From: Flavobacterium sp. ACAM 123
Lineage (GTDB): Bacteria; Bacteroidota; Bacteroidia; Flavobacteriales; Flavobacteriaceae
NCBI RefSeq assembly: GCF_000264055.1
Contig: NZ_AJXL01000030.1
Location: 1-38,512, forward strand
Direction: 5' to 3'
Length of the DNA: 38,512 nucleotides
Below, piece by piece: positions 25,420-34,300 of this stretch. The translations under genes were made by a program, and so were the position numbers. The notes under the pieces are model-generated. The model searched no databases, was not told the DNA's origin, and saw only the letters and a program-made list of their open reading frames with translations. Numbering within the stretch: position 1 is the first letter of the stretch; each line of letters begins with the position of its first letter.

Positions 25420-26775
25420 ATGAGTGAATATATTAAAATTAAACGGGGATTGAATCTCAAATTGATCGGTGAAGCTGCTAAGTCCCTATTGGAGCTGCCC
25501 ATAGCCGAAATATTTGCTATAAAACCAAAAGATTTTGTGGGGCTAACGCCAAAATTAGTAGTTAAAGTGGGTGCGATCGTAGAAGCCGGAACTCCCCTAT
25601 TTTATGATAAAAACAATAAAAATATTCAGTTTTGCTCGCCCGTTAGTGGTGAAGTAATTGAAATTCTTCGTGGCGAGAAAAGAGTCATTTTAGAAATAAA
25701 AATCCTTGCCGATAGGGAAGTAAAATACCGCTCCTTTCCTAAATCAAATCCCAGCCAACTTTCCAGAAACGAAATCATTGACCAACTATTGAATAGTGGT
25801 GTTTGGCCATTTATTCGCCAACGTCCTTATGGAACTATAGCGAATCCAAGTGAAAATCCAAAAGCCATCTTCATATCTGCCTTTGACACGAATCCATTAG
25901 CTCCTGATACTGATTTCATCCTATCAGGCAAGGAATCTCATTTTCAAACGGGAATTAATGCCTTGCAGCAATTAACGACTGGAAAAATACATTTAAACGT
26001 TCAAGCAAATACCGCCCCTACACCTGCTTTTAGTCAGGCTCAAAATGTACAAATCAATACGATATCTGGTCCTCATCCAGCAGGAAATGTTGGCGTGCAA
26101 ATTCACCACATTGATCCTATTAACAAAGGAGAAGTTGTTTGGTACATCAATCCACAAGATGTAGTCATCATGGGAAAATTGTTTGACGAAGGACTACTTG
26201 ATGCTACTAGAATCCTTGCAGTAACAGGTTCTCAGGTGAACAACCCTAAATATTATAAAACGATTGTAGGTTCGTCTATAAAAAATATTCTTACTGAAGT
26301 AGGGCTAAAAAAAGGGGACAACAGAATCATCAGTGGTTCTATTTTATCAGGTAGCCAAATTCCAGCTGACGGTTTTTTGGGTTTTTATGATTCCCAAATC
26401 ACTGTAATTCCTGAAGGCAATGAATATGAGTTTATGGGTTGGCTAGCGCCCGGTTTTGATAAGTTTAGTGTATCCCGTACTTTTTTCTCTTGGTTGACCC
26501 CAAATAAAAAACACGATCTAAATACCAATTTACATGGTGAAGAACGTCCTTTTGTAATGACTGGACAATATGAAAAAGTTTTTCCTATGGATATTTACCC
26601 CGTGCAACTTTTAAAATCAATCTTAATTGAAGACATCGATATGATGGAAAAATTAGGAATATATGAAGTGGTAGAAGAAGATTTTGCGCTCTGCGAATTA
26701 GTTTGTACATCCAAAATAAAATCGCAAGAAATTATTCGTCATGGTCTAGCTATGGTACGAAAGGAGTTTAGTTAG
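25420..26775 (+). CDS. nqrA: Na+-translocating NADH:quinone reductase subunit A
   Basis: NqrA is the cytoplasmic subunit near the quinone site of the Na+-pumping NADH:quinone oxidoreductase. The 451-residue length is normal. It begins YIKIKRGLNLKLIGEA and shows VGLTPKLVVKVGAIVEAGTP, WPFIRQRPYG, ISAFDTNPLAPD, GPHPAGNVGVQIHHIDP, and the C-terminal MDIYPVQLLKSILIEDIDMM. It is the first gene of the nqr operon on the plus strand. A 249-base gap with a long inverted repeat follows before nqrB. Confidence 0.96.
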   Translation: MSEYIKIKRGLNLKLIGEAAKSLLELPIAEIFAIKPKDFVGLTPKLVVKVGAIVEAGTPLFYDKNNKNIQFCSPVSGEVIEILRGEKRVILEIKILADREVKYRSFPKSNPSQLSRNEIIDQLLNSGVWPFIRQRPYGTIANPSENPKAIFISAFDTNPLAPDTDFILSGKESHFQTGINALQQLTTGKIHLNVQANTAPTPAFSQAQNVQINTISGPHPAGNVGVQIHHIDPINKGEVVWYINPQDVVIMGKLFDEGLLDATRILAVTGSQVNNPKYYKTIVGSSIKNILTEVGLKKGDNRIISGSILSGSQIPADGFLGFYDSQITVIPEGNEYEFMGWLAPGFDKFSVSRTFFSWLTPNKKHDLNTNLHGEERPFVMTGQYEKVFPMDIYPVQLLKSILIEDIDMMEKLGIYEVVEEDFALCELVCTSKIKSQEIIRHGLAMVRKEFS

Positions 26776-26809
26776 TAGTTAAGGTTGTTGTTTTTTGATG
26801 CTAATTTTT

Positions 26810-26931
26810 CGTCAGTTCGAGTGATTCCGATTCGTCGGGATTGTATCGAGAACAAGGAAAATTTCATTAAAAAACGGTTCTCGATACATTTTTCGCTTCA
26901 TTTCATTACGCAAAAAATACTCGAACTGACG
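26810..26931. repeat. Nested inverted repeat between nqrA and nqrB
   Basis: CGTCAGTTCGAGT (26810-26822) pairs perfectly with 26919-26931. Inside it, TGTATCGAGAAC (26842-26853) pairs perfectly with 26877-26888. This makes a two-part cruciform of 122 bases. It resembles a small palindromic mobile repeat and sits inside an operon, where it may also lower transcription of the downstream genes. Confidence 0.75.
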
Positions 26932-27024
26932 TTTTAATCGTTCGATCTAATGAATCAATTAACAATACATAATATCCATACAATCTAATAGTTACCAAAT
27001 TTAATCATTTAAAAAAATCTGAAT

Positions 27025-28206
27025 TTGAAGCCACTTAGAAACTTACTGAACAATCTCAAACCGAATTTTGAAAAAGGGGGAAAACTGGAAAAATTATATC
27101 CCGCATTTGACGCGTTTGAAACCTTCCTTTTTGTACCCAATCATACTACAAAAAGCAAAGGCACACACGTACGCGATGCAATCGATTTGAAACGCACGAT
27201 GATATTAGTGGTACTCTCGTTAGTTCCCTGTTTATTATTTGGGATGTGGAATATTGGTTACCAACACCACCACGCTTTAGGGATTGCGAATGTTCCTCTA
27301 ATGGATAATTTTATTTTTGGAGCCATCAAAGTACTACCGTTAATCGTAGTTTCCTATGGAGCTGGATTGACCACGGAGTTCATCTTTGCTATTATTAGAA
27401 AACATACTATCAATGAAGGCTTTTTGGTTTCAGGAATGTTGATTCCGCTCATAATGCCCATCGATGTCCCCTTGTGGATGCTTGCTGTTGCGACGATTTT
27501 TGCCGTTATTATAGGTAAAGAAGTTTTTGGAGGTACAGGAATGAATATTTTAAATCCTGCGCTTACCGCCAGAGCGTTTCTATTTTTTGCTTATCCAAGT
27601 AAAATGTCAGGAAACGAAGTTTGGATAAACACAAGTACTGACAAAGGACAAGCCGTTGTTGATGCCTATAGTGGCGCAACTCCATTAGGCGATGCTGCAG
27701 CAGGTTTTGCTGATAAAATTCCGAGCATGATGGAATCCTTTATAGGTGTCATTCCTGGTTCTGTAGGGGAAACATCTACGCTTGCTTGCTTGATTGGCGC
27801 TGGTGTTTTATTATATACCGGAATTGGCAGTTGGCGCATTATGGCCTCTGTTTTTGCAGGTGGATTTTTGATGGCTGTAATCTTTAATTTATTTGGATTG
27901 AATACCTTAATGCAAATCAGCCCACTACATCATTTAGTATTAGGCGGTTTTGCCTTTGGCGCTATTTTTATGGCCACCGATCCTGTGAGTGCAACACAAA
28001 CGAATACCGGAAAATACATCTATGGTTTTTTAATAGGACTGCTAGCGATTCTCTTTCGAGTTTTTAACCCCGCTTACCCTGAAGGAATGATGTTAGCGAT
28101 TTTATTTATGAATGTAATGGCGCCTTTAATAGACCATTATGTCATAGAAGCTAATATCAAAAGAAGACTAAAAAGAGCTACTCCAATACACAATCAAAAT
28201 GGATAA
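27025..28206 (+). CDS. nqrB: Na+-translocating NADH:quinone reductase subunit B
   Basis: This is the integral membrane subunit with about ten helices, carrying a covalently bound FMN. The FMN-threonine motif SGAT is visible in DAYSGATPLG. Other marks are FVPNHTT, GTHVRDAIDLKRTM, GGTGMNILNPALTARAFLFF and ATDPVSATQTNTGKYIYG. The frame begins with TTG at 27025 (MKPLRNLLNNLKPNF); no better ATG precedes the conserved part. The 393 residues are normal. It overlaps nqrC by eight bases. Confidence 0.96.
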   Translation: MKPLRNLLNNLKPNFEKGGKLEKLYPAFDAFETFLFVPNHTTKSKGTHVRDAIDLKRTMILVVLSLVPCLLFGMWNIGYQHHHALGIANVPLMDNFIFGAIKVLPLIVVSYGAGLTTEFIFAIIRKHTINEGFLVSGMLIPLIMPIDVPLWMLAVATIFAVIIGKEVFGGTGMNILNPALTARAFLFFAYPSKMSGNEVWINTSTDKGQAVVDAYSGATPLGDAAAGFADKIPSMMESFIGVIPGSVGETSTLACLIGAGVLLYTGIGSWRIMASVFAGGFLMAVIFNLFGLNTLMQISPLHHLVLGGFAFGAIFMATDPVSATQTNTGKYIYGFLIGLLAILFRVFNPAYPEGMMLAILFMNVMAPLIDHYVIEANIKRRLKRATPIHNQNG

Positions 28207-28930
28207 AGACAGTAACAAAGCCACATTTATTTTTTCCTCCGTTATGGTGGTAGTCATTGCCGTACTACTATCAGTAACCGCCATACAACTTGCTCCTTAC
28301 CAGGAGAAGAATGTTAGGATAGAAAAAATGAAAAACATTCTAACTAGTGTTTCGATTCCTACTGAAACCACGGAGACTGAAACTGCCTTTAATAAATACA
28401 TTACGGAACAAATTGTATTAAATAATAAAGGCGAGCAAGTAACAGGCAGTGTTACTGCATTTGACATTGACCTTAAAAAGGAATTAGATAAAGTTAAAAC
28501 AGGAAAAGAAAATGAGCAGTTGTTTCCGCTCTTCATTTGCAATAAAGAGGGAAAATCATTTTACATTATTCCTATACGAGGAAAAGGATTGTGGGGACCC
28601 ATATGGGGCTTCATTTCTCTGAAAAGTGATATGAACACGATTTATGGAGTCAGTTTTGGTCACAAAAGTGAAACCCCTGGCCTTGGTGCCGAGATTGAAA
28701 CTCAAAAATTTCAGCAGCAATTTGTTGGGAAGCAAATATTTGATGAATCAGGCCATTTTGTTTCGGTTACCGCAATTAAAGGAGGTGCAAAACCGACTGA
28801 CATGCATGGTGTTGATGCTATTTCGGGAGCCACAATAACGAGTAAAGGCGTATCAGAAATGTTTGAACGAACCTTAAATAATTACATTCCCTATTTTAAA
28901 AAACAGGAAGCAATAGCATCTACAAACTAA
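28199..28930 (+). CDS. nqrC: Na+-translocating NADH:quinone reductase subunit C
   Basis: NqrC is a periplasm-facing flavoprotein on one N-terminal helix (ATFIFSSVMVVVIAVLLSVT). The FMN-binding domain has GKGLWGPIWGFISL, GHKSETPGLGAEI and the flavinylation motif SGAT in VDAISGATITSKGV. The Thr is modified by ApbE, whose gene follows nqrF. The 243 residues are typical. It is translationally coupled to nqrB. Confidence 0.95.
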   Translation: MDKDSNKATFIFSSVMVVVIAVLLSVTAIQLAPYQEKNVRIEKMKNILTSVSIPTETTETETAFNKYITEQIVLNNKGEQVTGSVTAFDIDLKKELDKVKTGKENEQLFPLFICNKEGKSFYIIPIRGKGLWGPIWGFISLKSDMNTIYGVSFGHKSETPGLGAEIETQKFQQQFVGKQIFDESGHFVSVTAIKGGAKPTDMHGVDAISGATITSKGVSEMFERTLNNYIPYFKKQEAIASTN

Positions 28931-28941
28931 AATAACAGGAT

Positions 28942-29622
28942 ATGAGCAAAGAAACAATCGCAGTTCCTGCAAAACCTAAAAAAGCAAAAGAGCCTTTATT
29001 TTCGCCAAAAAATAAAAGACTTTTATACGACCCGTTAAATGATAACAACCCCATCACCGTTCAGGTATTGGGGATCTGCTCCGCATTGGCGGTTACCGTA
29101 AAAATGAAACCATCCATTGTGATGGCGCTCGCGGTAATCGTAGTTTGCGCCTTTTCGAATGTTATTATTTCATTTATTCGAAATATTATCCCCAATCGGA
29201 TTCGGATTATCGTTCAATTAACGGTGGTTGCAGCCATGGTAATTTTGGTTGACCAATTTTTAAAGGCTTTTGTATTTGATGTAAGTAAGCAGTTATCTGT
29301 TTTTGTTGGATTAATCATTACGAATTGCATTATCATGGGACGTTTGGAAGCCTTTGCCATGGCTAACAAACCTTGGCCTTCTTTTTTAGATGGGATTGGT
29401 AACGGTTTTGGCTATGGTTTGATTTTGGTAATCGTTTCTATGATTCGGGAACTATTTGGTTCAGGAGAACTAATGGGCTATCGCATCATTCCAGAATCCA
29501 TTTATAAATTAGGGTATTTTAACAACAGCCTTGTTATCATGCCACCTATGGCGCTAATCATTGTCGGGATTCTCATCTGGATTCAAAGAAGCCGAAATCA
29601 AAAATTAATAGAATCGAAATAG
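28942..29622 (+). CDS. nqrD: Na+-translocating NADH:quinone reductase subunit D
   Basis: A six-helix membrane subunit of the Rnf/Nqr D/E family. Marks are NPITVQVLGICSALAVTVKM, FSNVIISFIRNIIPNRIRII, NCIIMGRLEAFAMAN and DGIGNGFGYG. The N-terminal tail (MSKETIAVPAKPKKAKE) is longer than usual and Lys-rich. With NqrE it forms the Na+ channel region of the complex, with an iron-sulfur centre between them. Confidence 0.95.
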   Translation: MSKETIAVPAKPKKAKEPLFSPKNKRLLYDPLNDNNPITVQVLGICSALAVTVKMKPSIVMALAVIVVCAFSNVIISFIRNIIPNRIRIIVQLTVVAAMVILVDQFLKAFVFDVSKQLSVFVGLIITNCIIMGRLEAFAMANKPWPSFLDGIGNGFGYGLILVIVSMIRELFGSGELMGYRIIPESIYKLGYFNNSLVIMPPMALIIVGILIWIQRSRNQKLIESK

Positions 29623-29759
29623 TACCATTTAGGAATTATAATTAGACTAATAATCATCTAGTACAATGCCAGTATAGTTTGAAAACAGTCCTTCATTTAG
29701 GACTATATTGAAAACATAATCGGTATAATTTTTAACAAACACGATTTAAACATTTCATC
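29623..29759. other. 137-base gap between nqrD and nqrE with a small hairpin
   Basis: The nqr genes are otherwise nearly contiguous from nqrB on. This gap has a six-pair hairpin AGTCCT/AGGACT (29687-29704) between two GAAAACA words. No coding frame is supported. Confidence 0.4.
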
Positions 29760-30374
29760 ATGGAACACATCAATATATTTATAAAAGCGGTTTTTATTGA
29801 GAACATGATATTTGCCTATTTTCTGGGCATGTGTTCCTATTTGGCCATTTCTAAAACCGTAAAAAGTGCTGTAGGACTAGGACTTGCAGTGACTTTTGTC
29901 TTATCTATCTCGGTTCCGGTTTGTTATCTATTAGAGAAATATGTCTTAAAAGCGGGCGCCTTACAGTGGTTATCTCCCGACTTTGAAACCGTCGATCTTA
30001 GTTTTTTAAGTTTTATTATGTTTATTGCTACAATTGCCTCTATAGTACAATTAGTAGAGATGATTGTTGAAAAATATGCGCCAGCATTATACACTTCCTT
30101 GGGGATATTCTTGCCGCTAATTGCGGTAAACTGCTCTATACTGGGAGGGGCGTTATTTATGCAAGAAAGAGAATACGCCACCATAGCTGAAGCAACTGTT
30201 TTTGCCTTTGGTTCTGGTGTGGGATGGTTTCTAGCCATAGTCGCTTTATCTGCTATTCGAGAAAAATTACGATATTCTAATGTTCCCGGCCCTTTGAGAG
30301 GTTTAGGGATTACGTTTATTTTAACTGGATTAATGGCTATTGCATTTATGAGCTTTATGGGGATTTCGTTATAA
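29760..30374 (+). CDS. nqrE: Na+-translocating NADH:quinone reductase subunit E
   Basis: The 204-residue, six-helix subunit is a paralogue of NqrD. Marks are [60 protein letters not shown] and [19 protein letters not shown]. The Cys residues in FLGMCSYLA and VNCSILGG match those that hold the intramembrane iron-sulfur centre with NqrD. It precedes nqrF closely. Confidence 0.96.
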   Translation: MEHINIFIKAVFIENMIFAYFLGMCSYLAISKTVKSAVGLGLAVTFVLSISVPVCYLLEKYVLKAGALQWLSPDFETVDLSFLSFIMFIATIASIVQLVEMIVEKYAPALYTSLGIFLPLIAVNCSILGGALFMQEREYATIAEATVFAFGSGVGWFLAIVALSAIREKLRYSNVPGPLRGLGITFILTGLMAIAFMSFMGISL

Positions 30375-30393
30375 ATCTATAATCAAATTGAAA

Positions 30394-31659
30394 ATGATAA
30401 TATTAGGTATTAATAGCACAACAATAATCAGTAGCGTAATTGTATTTTTACTCTTCAATTCGCTGCTTGTCTATATAATTCTGTATGCCAAATCAAAGCT
30501 TACTCCTTCAGGATTAGTCAAGATAGTCATAAACAAAGAGGATGTGCTCGAAACTGAAGCAGGTTCAACACTACTTTCCACGTTGTCCAATAGAAAAATA
30601 TTTTTGCCGTCAGCCTGCGGTGGCGGTGGTACTTGCGGCATGTGTAAATGCCAAATATTATCAGGTGGTGGTCAAATCCTTCCTACTGAAACGCCTTATT
30701 TTTCAAGAAAAGAACAACAAGACAATTGGCGATTAGGTTGCCAAGTAAAAGTGAAGGAGGATATGGAAATTGTCATTCCTGCTAGCGTACTAGGCATTAA
30801 AAAATGGGAATGTGAAGTGGTTTCAAATGACAATGTCGCTACCTACATCAAAGAATTTGTGGTCAAATTACCCGAAGGGGAATTTTTAGATTTTCAGTCA
30901 GGTTGCTATATTCAAATTGACGTTCCTGAATGCGAAGTGGATTTTAAAAATGATTTATACAAAATTGATGATCGTTTCAAAGATGATTATGACAAATTTG
31001 GTATTTGGAATCTAAAAATGAAAAATCCAGAATCTATTTTTAGAGCTTATTCCATGGCAAACCATCCTGCGGAAGGGAATATCATTATGCTCAACATTCG
31101 ACTTGCAACTCCCCCGTTTGACCGTAAAGCAGGTGGTTTTATGAAATTAAATCCTGGAATTGCGTCTTCCTTTGTTTTTTCTCGAAAACCAGGTGACAAA
31201 GTTACTATTGCCGGACCTTTTGGAGATTTTCATATCAAGCCTACACAAAGAGAAATGATTTATATCGGCGGAGGAGCAGGAATGGCTCCGCTACGCTCCC
31301 ATTTATTCCATCTTTTTCATACCGTAAAAGAAAGAAACAGAAAAGTGAGTTTTTGGTACGGAGGAAGATCTTCGAGAGAGGTTTTTTATACCGAGGAATT
31401 TAATAAAATTGACAAAGAATTTCCCAATTTCGATTACAACGTCGCACTATCCGAACCTCTACCTGAAGACAATTGGACGGGGGATACCGGTTTTATTCAT
31501 AATGTATTGTTTGAAAATTATTTGAAACACCATGAAGCTCCAGAAGATATTGAATATTATATTTGTGGTCCACCCATGATGAATGCGGCCGTATTTAAAA
31601 TGCTCGACGAACTAGGAGTTCCAGAAGAGAATATTGCATTTGATGATTTTGGAGGTTAA
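30394..31659 (+). CDS. nqrF: Na+-translocating NADH:quinone reductase subunit F
   Basis: NqrF takes electrons from NADH. It has one N-terminal helix (VIVFLLFNSLLVYIILYA) and a ferredoxin domain with SACGGGGTCGMCKC plus a fourth Cys in RLGCQV. The FAD domain follows with FRAYSMANHP, and the NADH domain with GGGAGMAPLRSHLFHLFH and YYICGPPMMN. The end FDDFGG is typical. The frame opens with TTG two codons earlier; the ATG at 30394 (MIILGINSTT) is the better start, giving 421 residues. Confidence 0.96.
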   Translation: MIILGINSTTIISSVIVFLLFNSLLVYIILYAKSKLTPSGLVKIVINKEDVLETEAGSTLLSTLSNRKIFLPSACGGGGTCGMCKCQILSGGGQILPTETPYFSRKEQQDNWRLGCQVKVKEDMEIVIPASVLGIKKWECEVVSNDNVATYIKEFVVKLPEGEFLDFQSGCYIQIDVPECEVDFKNDLYKIDDRFKDDYDKFGIWNLKMKNPESIFRAYSMANHPAEGNIIMLNIRLATPPFDRKAGGFMKLNPGIASSFVFSRKPGDKVTIAGPFGDFHIKPTQREMIYIGGGAGMAPLRSHLFHLFHTVKERNRKVSFWYGGRSSREVFYTEEFNKIDKEFPNFDYNVALSEPLPEDNWTGDTGFIHNVLFENYLKHHEAPEDIEYYICGPPMMNAAVFKMLDELGVPEENIAFDDFGG

Positions 31660-31669
31660 AATTAATTTT

Positions 31670-32678
31670 ATGAAAAAAATACTATTCCCTCTTTTCACCA
31701 CGCTAATAATACTAACGAGTTGTGCTTCCCCTAAAAAAGAAATCATAAAGCTCGAAGGAAATGCACAAGGAACTAGCTACCATATTACTTATCTGTCTGA
31801 CGATGGCATTCTTTATAAAAAGGAAATAGATTCTCTGCTACACGATATTGACGGATCGATGTCAACATGGATTCCAAATTCGATTATTTCGAGAATAAAC
31901 AACAATGAAAAAATGTTATTGTCGATGATTATTTCAAGACGGTTTTTAACAAATCTGTTGCAATATCTGAAAAAACAGAAGGGAATTTTGACATTACAGT
32001 GGGCCCATTGGTAAACGCATGGGGTTTTGGACCAACAACAAAAAATACTTTGAGCAAAACCCAAGTGGATAGTTTACTACAATTGGTCAATTATAAAAAG
32101 GTGATTTTAAAGGATAACCAAATCGTAAAAGTAAATCCGGAGATTAAAATAGATTTCAATGCCATTGCGCAAGGTTATTCTGTCGATGTATTAGCGGATT
32201 TTTTGGAAAGAAAAGGAATAAACAATTATTTAGTCGAATTAGGTGGCGAGATTAAAGCCAAAGGAAAAAAAGAAAATGAAGAATGGAAAGTAGGTATTGA
32301 CCAACCGACTGAAGAGAAATCACCTGAAAGAAAACTAGAAGCAATTATAAGTCTAAAAAATAGAGCATTAGCCACTTCGGGTAATTACCGGAAATTTTAT
32401 ATTGAGGGAAATCAAAAACTGTCTCACATCATTGATCCTAAAACGGGTTATCCTGCAAAACATAATTTACTTAGCACCACAGTAATTGCCGATGATGGAA
32501 TTACCGCTGACGCTTATGCCACAGCTTTCATGGTGATGGGAATTAAAAAAATCGATTGCTTTTTTAGAAAAAAAACGAAAACTTAAAATTGGAAGTTTAT
32601 TTTATTTATGACGAAAACGGAAAATGGAAAAGTTATACTTCTAATAGTTTAAAAACAGCGATAAAAGAATTGTATTAA
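31670..32678 (+). pseudogene. apbE: FAD:protein FMN transferase ApbE, frameshifted
   Basis: ApbE attaches FMN to the SGAT Thr of NqrB and NqrC, so its place after nqrF is expected. The start at 31670 gives a lipoprotein signal (MKKILFPLFTTLIILTSCAS) and then GNAQGTSYHITY and DGSMSTWIPNSIISRIN. One A is missing in the run at 31908-31913. The next frame holds VGPLVNAWGFGP, DFNAIAQGYSVD, NNYLVELGGEI, ATSGNYRKFY, LSHIIDPKTGYPA and DDGITADAYATAFMVMG. Extra As near 32550 and 32573 then shift the tail (KLEVYFIYDENGKWKSYTSN) to a stop at 32678. All three changes are in A runs, so sequence error is a real alternative to decay. Confidence 0.85.
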
Positions 32679-32860
32679 GATTTACATTTTTCCTGCGGTT
32701 TAGCGCCACAAATACCACATGCCTCCCCTTCTCCTTGTACTAATGGATTATTACTACTGCAAGTACCTGAAAAGCGTCCGTTTTTTTTCACTAGGATTTT
32801 GATGGCAATACCTGCCATTCCTAATGCTAAAAGTAGAATAGAAAGAATAATAGTTGCCAT
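32675..32860 (-). CDS. Small Cys-rich membrane protein
   Basis: The 61-residue protein has one helix (IILSILLLALGMAGIAIKIL), a short basic turn, and a tail with five Cys (GTCSSNNP, ACGICGAKPQEKCKS). It is a conserved type in flavobacteria near nqr-apbE, from memory, but without a known role. The Cys pattern could bind a metal. It converges on apbE, and the two stop codons overlap by four bases. Confidence 0.65.
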   Translation of the reverse strand: MATIILSILLLALGMAGIAIKILVKKNGRFSGTCSSNNPLVQGEGEACGICGAKPQEKCKS

Positions 32861-32897
32861 AAAGCATTTCGCTAAGTTAGAATGATTTTAGTACCAA

Positions 32898-33332
32898 TTA
32901 TGCTTTAGTACCGTGGATATAGGAATCTAAATGATCAATCGTATTTTTTTGTAATTCAATGATTGATTTTACCACATCACCAATAGAAATAATTCCAACT
33001 ACTTTCTCATCTAACAAAACAGGTAAATGTCTCACTCTTTTATTGGTAATTAAATCCATACAATAATCTAGATCATCCGTTGGTTTTACACTAACAATTT
33101 CTTTATCCATGATTTCATGAACATAGGTATCCTTTGAAGCTTTATTCTTCAAAACAATTTTTCGAGCATAATCTCTTTCAGATAATATACCTTTCAAAAT
33201 ATTATCTTCAATTACCAGAACAGCACCAACATTTTTTTCTCCCATTATTCTCAAAGCTTCATAAACTGTAATGGTAGAAAGTATGGAGTGGACTTCATTT
33301 CCTTTTTCGTTTAATATTTGATTGACATTCAT
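32898..33332 (-). CDS. CBS-domain pair protein
   Basis: The 144-residue protein consists of two CBS units: NEVHSILSTITVYEALRIMG with NVGAVLVIEDNILKGILSER, then EIMDKEIVSVKPTDDLDYCM with RVRHLPVLLDEKVVGIISIG. CBS pairs bind adenosine nucleotides and usually regulate partners. There is no attached catalytic domain. It is a single gene on the minus strand. Confidence 0.92.
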   Translation of the reverse strand: MNVNQILNEKGNEVHSILSTITVYEALRIMGEKNVGAVLVIEDNILKGILSERDYARKIVLKNKASKDTYVHEIMDKEIVSVKPTDDLDYCMDLITNKRVRHLPVLLDEKVVGIISIGDVVKSIIELQKNTIDHLDSYIHGTKA

Positions 33333-34300
33333 ACTAAATTAATTTACGTTAAGCATAAATTTAAGTAAAAAATAAGCGCTATGCTATAAAATAAGCTTAA
33401 TATTTTGTGTTAATCGCAATATTTTGCTTCAAAAAATGACTGGAAATAATTCAATTAGATTGTTTATTAAATCCTAACAGGGAGAGTAAACAGTCCTTTA
33501 TTCATAAAAACACGTTAGACTTCAAATACATACTTAATGGCTTTTTTATTAATTAACAGAAGTATGTTGCTCTATTTTATGTCGTCATTTATGTTCATTA
33601 ATCGTCTTATGAGATGCATTAGCTTGAGGGATAAAAGTAGAAATTCCTTATTGTTTTTCTACGAAATGATGAAAAGTGCAACGTTTCGAAAACTAGCGGA
33701 AAGCTCTAACTATAAGACTGGGAATGAAAGTCAAGACGCACCATGAACGGCAGTAATCTGTGTTCAGATTATAGTCATTTTGAGTTCTCCCCATTTACCT
33801 TCTTTTATTTACCGCCGACGCTATCATTCCAATGAAATTGACGATCTCATATAAGAGAAGCTATTCTGTTTTTACCCGGTTAAAAGGTAATAATGCAAAA
33901 ACTACATACGTACATCGTATTGTTACCTAATTATATTTTAAAAAAGATATCCGATATAAATAAAAATTATGTCGAATTGCCAATAAAACCATTCCACATG
34001 CGTTTAAAACATTAATTAATAAGGAGTTAACTTTATAATGTATAGGTTAAAGTGTGGAGATTTAAGGTTAGATGTTGAAGGTTTGAGATTAGAGGTTTGA
34101 GTGTGGAGCTTTTAAATCTTATGGTTCCTCTTCTCTCCCAATTCTTTACTCTTTATTATTTGCTCTTTATTTTACATTCTTGCTATCATGCTTAACTAAT
34201 TTTATCAAGAAAATTTATCATAATATTAGGAAATTAGCGGCTCAAAAAGATGTAATTTGGCGCTACAATTTAGAATATTTGAACACTTTTTATAAAATAT
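33333..34300. other. 968-base gap with no recognised gene
   Basis: A 69-codon plus-strand frame at 33537-33746 has no family resemblance and unlikely composition. An inverted repeat AGGTAATAAT/ATTGTTACCT lies at 33885-33928. From 34040 to 34110 there is word-like low complexity (GATTAGAGGTTTGAG, GTGTGGAG). AATATTTG at 34274-34281 is a possible -7 box for porX. The region may hold remains of an older gene, but nothing can be named. Confidence 0.4.

Noticed and set aside
33537..33746. 69-codon plus-strand frame in the gap before porX
   Set aside because: No family resemblance, no promoter or neighbour support, and surrounded by non-coding sequence.
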